Origin: Candidatus Krumholzibacteriia bacterium
Lineage (GTDB): Bacteria > Krumholzibacteriota > Krumholzibacteriia > Krumholzibacteriales > Krumholzibacteriaceae
Direction: 5' to 3'
Length of the DNA: 5,997 nucleotides
Assembly (NCBI GenBank): GCA_028706585.1
Contig: JAQTVX010000142.1
Coordinates: forward strand, 1 to 5,997
Shown here piece after piece: positions 1 to 5,123 of the stretch. Below the pieces are notes generated by a model. It saw only the letters and a list, made by a program, of their open reading frames with translations, ran no database searches and was not told where the DNA came from. The position numbers were made by a program, and so were the translations under genes. Numbering within the stretch: the first letter of the stretch is position 1; every line of letters begins with the position of its first letter.

Positions 1-405
1 ATGGTTCCGGGAACCGGCGAGCGTGCCGGCCGCGAAGTGCGGAAGCAGATCCTCGCTGCGATCATCGAGCCCCGCAGCGAGGAGATATTCACGATGGTCA
101 AGAAGGCCGTGAGCAGCGATCCGTTCTATGAGTTGCTCGGAGCGGGGATCGTGCTCACCGGAGGCGGTTCGCGGCTCCGGGGGATGGACGGGGTCGCCGA
201 GGAGGTTTTCGGCCTTCCGGTGCGCGTCGGCCGCCCGGCTAGCCTCATGGGGCTCTCCGAGCTGGTCGGCTCGGCGGAGTGGACGACGGGAATCGGACTT
301 CTACTCTGCGGCCGCGACAAGATGGCGGAGCGGGGCTTCGGGGGTGCGGTCGAGAGAGTCAAATGGATGATGGACAGGGTTCGAAGGATTGCAAGTCTGT
401 TCTAA
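1..405 (+). CDS. ftsA: Cell division protein FtsA, C-terminal part (5' end outside window)
   Basis: FtsA is the actin-like ATPase that tethers FtsZ filaments to the inner face of the cytoplasmic membrane and helps recruit later division proteins. Only the last 134 codons are here. The fragment opens with VPGTG and continues into an IIEPR..EIF segment that matches the FtsA subdomain preceding the last nucleotide-binding motif. That motif, GIVLTGGGSRLRGM, is at visible residues 49-62 and WTTGIGLLLCG follows. The extreme C terminus (about 117-134) is rich in Arg, Lys, Trp, Met, Ile and Leu and ends RRIASLF, which fits the amphipathic membrane-targeting helix known in FtsA. The ATG at base 1 is an internal Met, because the ATPase core must lie upstream. 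The stop is 17 nt before ftsZ, the usual ftsA-ftsZ order. The family call is secure. Confidence 0.93.
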   Translation: MVPGTGERAGREVRKQILAAIIEPRSEEIFTMVKKAVSSDPFYELLGAGIVLTGGGSRLRGMDGVAEEVFGLPVRVGRPASLMGLSELVGSAEWTTGIGLLLCGRDKMAERGFGGAVERVKWMMDRVRRIASLF

Positions 406-406
406 C

Positions 407-417
407 GGAGAAGGGGG
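407..417 (+). promoter_or_regulatory. Shine-Dalgarno region of ftsZ
   Basis: The purine-rich stretch GGAGAAGGGGG lies in the ftsA-ftsZ gap and ends 5 nt before the ATG at 423. It decides the ftsZ start: in-frame ATGs at 279 and 366 lie inside ftsA, would add residues with no FtsZ similarity, and have no comparable site. Confidence 0.8.
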
Positions 418-422
418 ATAAC

Positions 423-1586
423 ATGCGGTTCGAATTCGACGAGTTCGACGAGGTGGCAAAGCTGAAAGTCGTGGGCGTCGGGGGCGCCGGCGGGAACGCC
501 GTTAACCGAATGGTCGAGGCCGGTCTGATGGGCGTTGAGTTCATCGCGGTCAATACGGACGTTCAGGTGCTGGAGCTCTCGAAGGCTCACAAGCGCATTC
601 AGATCGGCAACCGCTCCACCAAAGGTCTCGGCTCGGGCGGCAACCCCGAGACCGGGCGCAAGGCGATGGAGGAGGACGCCGATCTCGTGGCCGAGTCGCT
701 GTCCGGCGCGGACATGGTTTTCGTGACGGCCGGCATGGGGGGCGGCACCGGAACCGGTGCGGGGCCTCTTGTCGCGCGCATCGCGCGCGAGCAAGGCGCT
801 CTCACGGTGGGCATCGTAACGCGTCCATTCACGTTCGAGGGGAAGCGCCGCCATCGACAGGCGCTTGAGGGGATCCTGGCGCTCAAACAGGAGGTCGACA
901 CGCTCATCATCATCCAGAACGACAAGCTCCTGTCGATCGTGGGGTCGGACACGCCGCTCACACAGGCCTTTTCGATGGCGGACGAGGTGCTGCATCACGC
1001 GACCAAAGGAATCTCCGATCTCATTCTCACGCCGGGCCTCATAAATCTTGACTTTGCGGACGTTCGCTCTATCATGAGCGGCATGGGTGACGCCCTTATG
1101 GGGACGGGATTGGCGAAGGGGGAGGATAGGGCTGTTCAAGCGGCTCGAATGGCGATCCAGAGCCCCCTGCTGGACGATGTGTCGATCAGGGGCGCGAAGG
1201 GTGTGCTCGTCAACATCAGCGGCGACGACAAGATGACGCTCCACGAGGTTTCCCAGGCGACCTCGATCATTAGCCAGGAAGCGGGCGAGGATGCGAACGT
1301 GATATTCGGCGCTGTCGTCAACAAGGGGTCGGCCGACGAGATCCAGGTTACCGTTATCGCGACCGGCTTCGAGCCCAGCGAGAGGGAGATAATGCCGGCG
1401 CCGGAGATCGCAGCGAAGCCGAAGAGCCCAGAGATCATTGACATCAAGGAGTACGACGAGGCCCCGACACCCGTAGAGATCGACAATCTCGCGCATACGG
1501 GCGTCGGCCTTCACGCGGTGAACTTCGGGAGCTATCACGAACCCAATCTCGACATTCCGACCTTTTTGCGGAAACAGCTCGATTGA
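423..1586 (+). CDS. ftsZ: Cell division GTPase FtsZ
   Basis: FtsZ is the tubulin-like GTPase that polymerises into the Z ring at mid-cell. The 387-residue product is of normal length. Visible motifs: the N-terminal GVGGAGGNAVNRM at 18-30; the tubulin signature GGGTGTGAG at 106-114; TRPFTFEG at 133-140; NDKLL at 166-170; and the T7 (synergy) loop N208-L-D210-F-A-D213, whose acidic residues activate GTP hydrolysis in the neighbouring subunit. The GTPase/activation core ends near GFE at 315-317. A linker of about 59 residues, rich in Pro, Glu and Asp, follows. The protein ends in DIPTFLRKQLD (377-387), a near-textbook C-terminal peptide for binding FtsA and other partners, which matches the adjacent ftsA. 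No key residue is missing. The gene lies 17 nt after ftsA and 14 nt before the TPR gene, probably in one operon. Promoters inside upstream ftsA are common in this family, but I could not identify one here. Confidence 0.98.
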   Translation: MRFEFDEFDEVAKLKVVGVGGAGGNAVNRMVEAGLMGVEFIAVNTDVQVLELSKAHKRIQIGNRSTKGLGSGGNPETGRKAMEEDADLVAESLSGADMVFVTAGMGGGTGTGAGPLVARIAREQGALTVGIVTRPFTFEGKRRHRQALEGILALKQEVDTLIIIQNDKLLSIVGSDTPLTQAFSMADEVLHHATKGISDLILTPGLINLDFADVRSIMSGMGDALMGTGLAKGEDRAVQAARMAIQSPLLDDVSIRGAKGVLVNISGDDKMTLHEVSQATSIISQEAGEDANVIFGAVVNKGSADEIQVTVIATGFEPSEREIMPAPEIAAKPKSPEIIDIKEYDEAPTPVEIDNLAHTGVGLHAVNFGSYHEPNLDIPTFLRKQLD

Positions 1587-1589
1587 AGT

Positions 1590-1595
1590 AAGGAG
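1590..1595 (+). promoter_or_regulatory. Shine-Dalgarno site supporting a GTG start
   Basis: AAGGAG sits in the 14-nt gap after the ftsZ stop, 5 nt before the GTG at 1601. It supports a GTG start for the TPR protein. Confidence 0.8.
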
Positions 1596-1600
1596 CCGGC

Positions 1601-3253
1601 GTGTCCCTGTTGGGAAAGATCTTCGGTATCAGCAAGAATCCCGAGTACGAGCTGGGGATCAAGCTCTACAACGAGGGAAAATACGAGCTCGCCGTCGCCG
1701 AGCTGGAGAAGGCGATTCCAAAGGCGGGCAAGGACGATCCGATATACGCCCTTGGAATGTTCTACGCCGCCGAATCCCACGCCCATATAGGAACGGCGAA
1801 GTTCCTTGCGGGAGATGCGAACGAGGCGCTCGTCCATTTCCGGAAGGTCGTCGAGGAGAATCCGACGTATCCGGACATCTACTATAGGATGGGAGTTATC
1901 CATCACCGGCTCGGCAACACGAGCGAATCGATAGAGAATCTGCGCAAGGCGGTCGAGCTCAATTCGAACTACTTCGAGGCCATCTGCTACCTCGGCATCG
2001 TCCTGTACGAGAAGGGGGAGCGCGACGAGGCGGACGTGGTCTTCAAGAAGGCGCTCAAGATCGGTTCTGAGACGCCCAGCCCAATCAGCAAGTTCTTGAG
2101 CGACCACCTCGCTGGACGGGAGACCGACATCCCTCCGCTCGCCTCGCTCAAGCAGGTCATCCGGAGCGATGCGGAGTTCGAGGCGGCCGCCAAAGAGGGG
2201 ATAGAGGCGTACAATACGGGTAATTTCGAGGAAGCCGTGCGCGCTTTATCTACCGCCTGCAATGACCATCCCGATTACGCGGACGTACGCTTCAAGCTCG
2301 CGCTCGCCCACCTCCGCAGGGGGGATAATGAAGACGCGCAGCGCGAGTTCAAGGCCGCGATCTCGATCAATCCCCAGTACGCCGAGGCTCATTTCTACCT
2401 CGGCATCGCCCAGCTCGACAATAAGCTCTACCGCGAGGCGATCGAGCAGTTCGAGAGGGCGGCGGCCATCAAACCCGATTACGCCGATCTCCAGTGCTTC
2501 CTCGGATCCACCTATTTCTATCTGGGCGAGCTCGACAAGGCGCGTGTCTCTCTCGAGGCGTCGCTCGCGCTCTCGCCGGGCTACGGGAAGGCGCGATACT
2601 ACTACGGACTTCTTCTCTACGCGCTCGGAGACCGGAAGCGCGCGATCGAGTTCCTCGCCGACGCGACGAAAGGCGAGGAACGCAAGGGCGCCGTCGATCT
2701 GAGCTTCGCCCTGGTGCATCTCCGCGAGGGAAATCTCGAAGAGGCGATGGCCGTTCTCAAGGATATTCTCGACGCGGGGGGGGAGAGTGCGGACGTTCTG
2801 TATTTTCTCGGCGAATGTTATCTGCGCATGGACAAGCTCGCCGATGCCGAGAGGTTCTTCAGACGCGCGCTCCAGATCAATCCGCGGTTTCTACGGGCCA
2901 AGGAGAAGCTCGCCCTCGTCTTCATCCGCAACGGCGATTACGGTGCCGCAGAGAAAATGCTCGATCCTCCGGAAGCCGATTTCGCCGATCTCTCCAAGAT
3001 TCTGGGTGACATAAAATTCTACCGGGGAGAGCTGGAGGCGGCGGAGCGATTCTACCGCAAGAGTCTCGATGTGAACTCGGAGTACAGCGAGGCCAACCTA
3101 TCGCTTGCCCTCACACTGCGGAACGAGGGGCGCGAGGCGGAGGCCGAGGAGCTTCTGAAGCGGCTCATCGAGCACGACCCAGAAAACGTTCTGGCCCGAA
3201 ACCTCCTCGGAAGAGGTCCCCTGGATTTCGAAACTCACAAATCCGAGGGTTAG
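1601..3253 (+). CDS. Tetratricopeptide-repeat (TPR) protein, function unknown
   Basis: The 550-residue product is almost entirely TPR helical hairpins, a fold that binds other proteins. I count about 14 repeats by eye. Four lie in an N-terminal block (about residues 15-156). A linker with Pro, Ser and Asp/Glu (about 157-193) separates them from some ten in a C-terminal block (about 194-540). Typical repeat cores are YYRMGVIHHRLGN and AHFYLGIAQLDNKLYREA. The repeat ending near residue 455 (MLDPPEADF) is degenerate. No signal peptide, transmembrane segment or catalytic domain is seen, so it should be a cytoplasmic scaffold or adaptor. The short N terminus (MSLLGKIFGI) is hydrophobic and basic and might touch the membrane, which is speculative. 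It uses a GTG start with a good SD, 14 nt after ftsZ and 1 nt before the radical SAM gene. That position suggests a role linked to division or to the downstream enzyme, but no partner can be deduced from sequence. The TPR assignment is secure and the function is not. Confidence 0.92.
   Translation: MSLLGKIFGISKNPEYELGIKLYNEGKYELAVAELEKAIPKAGKDDPIYALGMFYAAESHAHIGTAKFLAGDANEALVHFRKVVEENPTYPDIYYRMGVIHHRLGNTSESIENLRKAVELNSNYFEAICYLGIVLYEKGERDEADVVFKKALKIGSETPSPISKFLSDHLAGRETDIPPLASLKQVIRSDAEFEAAAKEGIEAYNTGNFEEAVRALSTACNDHPDYADVRFKLALAHLRRGDNEDAQREFKAAISINPQYAEAHFYLGIAQLDNKLYREAIEQFERAAAIKPDYADLQCFLGSTYFYLGELDKARVSLEASLALSPGYGKARYYYGLLLYALGDRKRAIEFLADATKGEERKGAVDLSFALVHLREGNLEEAMAVLKDILDAGGESADVLYFLGECYLRMDKLADAERFFRRALQINPRFLRAKEKLALVFIRNGDYGAAEKMLDPPEADFADLSKILGDIKFYRGELEAAERFYRKSLDVNSEYSEANLSLALTLRNEGREAEAEELLKRLIEHDPENVLARNLLGRGPLDFETHKSEG
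3245..3249 (+). promoter_or_regulatory. Shine-Dalgarno site inside the TPR gene supporting a TTG start
   Basis: GAGGG lies in the last codons of the TPR gene, 5 nt before the TTG at 3255. Together with the 1-nt gap after the upstream TAG, it supports TTG as the start and suggests translational coupling. Confidence 0.6.
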
Positions 3254-3254
3254 A

Positions 3255-4853
3255 TTGGATTCAACTCACCGTAAGAATTCTCGGCACATATTCCTCAAGA
3301 ACGAAACAGCCGTCGAGGCATTTTCTGCGCCCTCGAGAAGAGCCCTGGGGATCATTGCGGCCTATCCGGCGCCTTACCGCGTCGGCATCTCGAATCTCGG
3401 TTTTCATTTCATATTCAGAGGCCTGCATGGATCTCCTAACTTGAATGTTGAAAGAGTGTTTGCTGATACATCTCCAGTAACGCTTGAGACCGGGTCGGCT
3501 CTTTCGTCCAGACCCGTTGTCTTTTTCTCCATCTCGTATGAAGAGGACTACATAAACGTCGTTCGCATGCTGTGCGCCTCCGGCGTGCCGCCGCTCAGAC
3601 AAAAGCGTGGGGGCCGGCCGCTCGTTATCGTGGGGGGGCCGGCGGTGAGCGCGAATCCCTTTCCGATCTCGGCAATCGCTGATGCAATTGCGCTCGGCGA
3701 AGGCGAGGGGACGCTTCCGGGCATAGTCAGTCTGCTCGAGGAGCTGGGCGTCGATCGGTTCGATGGACGAGGTCCCCGCGAGCCGGACGACGTTCTCGAT
3801 CGCATGGCGAGAATCCCGGGGATGCTGGTGCCGGCTCGCTCGCGCGGGGCGGTGGCATTCAACGAGCCCGTCGGCCTCTCGAGGTTTCCAGTATCCGTAG
3901 TCGTCACGCCCGACAGCACGTTTCCCGGTGCGCTTCTGGTCGAGTCGGGCCGCGGCTGCCCCGGCGCCTGTGCCTTCTGCGTGGCGACGTCGCTCTATCG
4001 GCCGTTCCGATTCATGTCCGCCGCCGGGTTCGCGGAGCTTCTTGCGACTCTATCCGTTCCGGTCGAGAGAATCGGTCTCGTGAGCACGGCCGTCGCCGCC
4101 AATCCGGACTTTGTGAAAATCGTAAGGCTCATTTCATCGAAGGGAATGTCCGTCTCTTTCAGCTCGCTCCGCGCGGAGGATCTCGATGACGAGAAGATCC
4201 TGGCGATCGGGGAGGCAGGCACGGCGGCCGCCAGTCTCGCGCCTGAGTCGGGCAGCGAGAGGATTCGCTACGCTATGGGGAAGAGGGTGCCGGACGAGAT
4301 CTACTTCGCCGCTGCCTCGAAGCTCCGCGCCGCGGGAATCGCGCATTTCACGCTGTATTTGCTCATCGGCTGTCCCGGCGAGGATGGCTCCGCGCTCGCC
4401 GATACGAGAGCCTTCATGGAGCATTTCAGGAAGGCGATCGGCGGAAGAGGCTTCTCCGTGCACGCGAATGTGCTGGTGCCCAAGCCCTGGACGCCTCTGC
4501 AGTTCTATGCGATGCCGGGGGAGCGCGATCTCGTCGCGCGTCAGCACGAGCTCGAGAAGATGCTGCGGAAGCTTGGGTTAGGCGTGCAAATAAAATCGGT
4601 GCGATCGGCGATCAGGCAGGCGATCTTCTCCATGGGGGACGAGCTCGTAGGAAACGCGATCGTGCACTACGTCGAGGGCGGGCTCTCCTGGAAGAGAGCG
4701 CTCAGGGAGGCGGGCGTGAACGAGAGTCTTCACCATGAAAAGAAAGGACCCGAGACTTCTTTCCCGTGGGATGGAATCTCGGGTCCCGTGCATCGCGGCG
4801 TTCTTTTCAAACGCTTCGAGGCCGTCGAGCGGGGCGCTTCTGGCGCATCTTGA
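3255..4853 (+). CDS. Radical SAM protein with N-terminal cobalamin-binding-like region, function unknown
   Basis: This is a 532-residue radical SAM enzyme. The CPGACAFC motif (C235, C239, C242; CxxxCxxC) should bind the 4Fe-4S cluster that cleaves S-adenosylmethionine. LAPESGSERIRYAMGK around 328-343 and VPKPWTPLQF at 408-417 are conserved in the barrel of B12-binding-type radical SAM proteins, as in the TIGR03960-like group. The N-terminal portion (about 31-175) opens with YPAPYRVGISNLGFHF, contains VIVGGPAVSANP, and ends in an ALGEGEG turn. This resembles the Rossmann-like B12-binding domain of those proteins, but I see no DxHxxG cobalamin-ligand motif. The C-terminal part has GDELVGNAIVHYVEGGLSWK and PWDGI..GV..KRFEAVE, also typical of this group, so the gene looks complete. 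I do not see a DUF2344-like fusion. The start is TTG, 1 nt after the TPR stop, and no in-frame ATG lies near the N terminus. The substrate is unknown; RNA or protein modification is possible but not shown. It is cytoplasmic, with no signal or membrane segment. Confidence 0.88.
   Translation: MDSTHRKNSRHIFLKNETAVEAFSAPSRRALGIIAAYPAPYRVGISNLGFHFIFRGLHGSPNLNVERVFADTSPVTLETGSALSSRPVVFFSISYEEDYINVVRMLCASGVPPLRQKRGGRPLVIVGGPAVSANPFPISAIADAIALGEGEGTLPGIVSLLEELGVDRFDGRGPREPDDVLDRMARIPGMLVPARSRGAVAFNEPVGLSRFPVSVVVTPDSTFPGALLVESGRGCPGACAFCVATSLYRPFRFMSAAGFAELLATLSVPVERIGLVSTAVAANPDFVKIVRLISSKGMSVSFSSLRAEDLDDEKILAIGEAGTAAASLAPESGSERIRYAMGKRVPDEIYFAAASKLRAAGIAHFTLYLLIGCPGEDGSALADTRAFMEHFRKAIGGRGFSVHANVLVPKPWTPLQFYAMPGERDLVARQHELEKMLRKLGLGVQIKSVRSAIRQAIFSMGDELVGNAIVHYVEGGLSWKRALREAGVNESLHHEKKGPETSFPWDGISGPVHRGVLFKRFEAVERGASGAS
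4738..4786 (-). terminator. Intrinsic terminator of rpmB, lying inside the radical SAM coding region
   Basis: Read on the minus strand, a perfect 10-bp stem (GGACCCGAGA at 4786-4777 pairing with TCTCGGGTCC at 4755-4746) is followed directly by TTTCTTTT (4745-4738). The 21-nt loop contains further short complementary segments that could extend the hairpin. It lies 82 nt beyond the rpmB stop. On the plus strand the same hairpin has no T-run after it, so it appears to work for rpmB only. It is antisense to the last codons of the radical SAM gene. Confidence 0.75.
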
Positions 4854-4867
4854 CTGTGAGAGCGCGG

Positions 4868-5056
4868 TTAGGCCTTTTTCACGGCGCCGCTCTTGATGCA
4901 GCGGGTGCACACGTACGCCGTTTTGGGTCTTCCCTCGACCTCGACGCGGATCTTCTGCAGATTGGGCAGCCACCGGCGCTTGGACATGTTATGGGCGTGA
5001 CTGATCTTGTGCCCTGTGGCCGGTCGTTTTCCGCATATGGCGCATTCCTTGGACAT
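4868..5056 (-). CDS. rpmB: 50S ribosomal protein L28 (bL28), zinc-ribbon form
   Basis: bL28 is a small basic protein of the large ribosomal subunit. The 62-residue product begins MSKECAICGKRPATGH, contains the family segment HNMSKRRWLPNLQKI, and ends with VCTRCIKSGAVKKA. Two CxxC pairs (C5/C8 and C50/C53) mark the zinc-binding 'C+' version of L28; organisms with two copies often keep a cysteine-free paralogue for zinc shortage, but none is in this window. The ATG at 5056 is set by a strong AGGAGGA just upstream on this strand. The open frame runs much further upstream, but that extension is a shadow of recG. The gene converges on the radical SAM gene with a 14-nt gap and is divergent from recG with a 45-bp gap. 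rpmB near recG is a recurrent bacterial neighbourhood, though the two often point the same way. It is probably transcribed alone, ending at the terminator at 4738-4786. Confidence 0.97.
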   Translation of the reverse strand: MSKECAICGKRPATGHKISHAHNMSKRRWLPNLQKIRVEVEGRPKTAYVCTRCIKSGAVKKA

Positions 5057-5062
5057 CTGATA

Positions 5063-5069
5063 TCCTCCT
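5063..5069 (-). promoter_or_regulatory. Shine-Dalgarno site of rpmB
   Basis: The minus strand reads AGGAGGA, a near-perfect anti-16S match, 6 nt before the ATG ending at 5056. It fixes the L28 start and fits a highly expressed ribosomal protein. Confidence 0.9.
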
Positions 5070-5071
5070 GG

Positions 5072-5099
5072 TTGCCGAAAAGCTCGAGTAATGTAAGAT
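5072..5099 (+). promoter_or_regulatory. Weak candidate promoter for recG
   Basis: The plus strand has TTGCCG (5072-5077), a 16-bp spacer and TAAGAT (5094-5099). Initiation would fall near 5106, just after the first possible ATG (5102). That would imply either a leaderless recG mRNA or use of the ATG at 5126. The match to consensus is only moderate. Confidence 0.22.
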
Positions 5100-5123
5100 A
5101 AATGAACGGATTTAGCAAGCCAA
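5090..5123 (-). promoter_or_regulatory. Candidate sigma-70-type promoter(s) for rpmB, overlapping the recG start
   Basis: Two overlapping hexamer pairs are visible on the minus strand, each with a 17-bp spacer. One is TTGCTA (5118-5113) with TACATT (5095-5090). The other is TTGGCT (5123-5118) with TATCTT (5100-5095). Either would start transcription about 27-32 nt before the rpmB ATG, leaving a short leader that carries the SD. The region is AT-rich against a GC-rich background. The -35 boxes fall within the first codons of recG if recG starts at 5102. The call rests on consensus matching by eye only. Confidence 0.42.

Noticed and set aside
1..3. ATG at the window edge as the FtsA start
   Set aside because: The ATPase core of FtsA is missing, so this is an internal Met of a gene cut by the window edge.
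279..422. Upstream in-frame ATGs for ftsZ (279, 366)
   Set aside because: They lie within ftsA and would add residues unlike any FtsZ N terminus. ATG 423 has the SD and gives the normal N terminus.
402..1538. Long minus-strand open frame of 378 codons opposite ftsZ
   Set aside because: Its translation is rich in Arg, His and Leu with no family resemblance. It is the expected antisense shadow of a GC-rich gene whose plus-strand product is unmistakably FtsZ.
4854..4881. Possible forward terminator after the radical SAM stop (T5 at 4875-4879)
   Set aside because: Only weak GC pairing precedes the short T-run, which is the complement of Lys codons in rpmB. No convincing plus-strand terminator is present.
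5091..5096. ATG directly followed by TAA upstream of recG
   Set aside because: A start-stop element is possible in principle, but there is no SD and it overlaps the candidate -10 boxes. Chance in a short AT-rich stretch is the simpler explanation.
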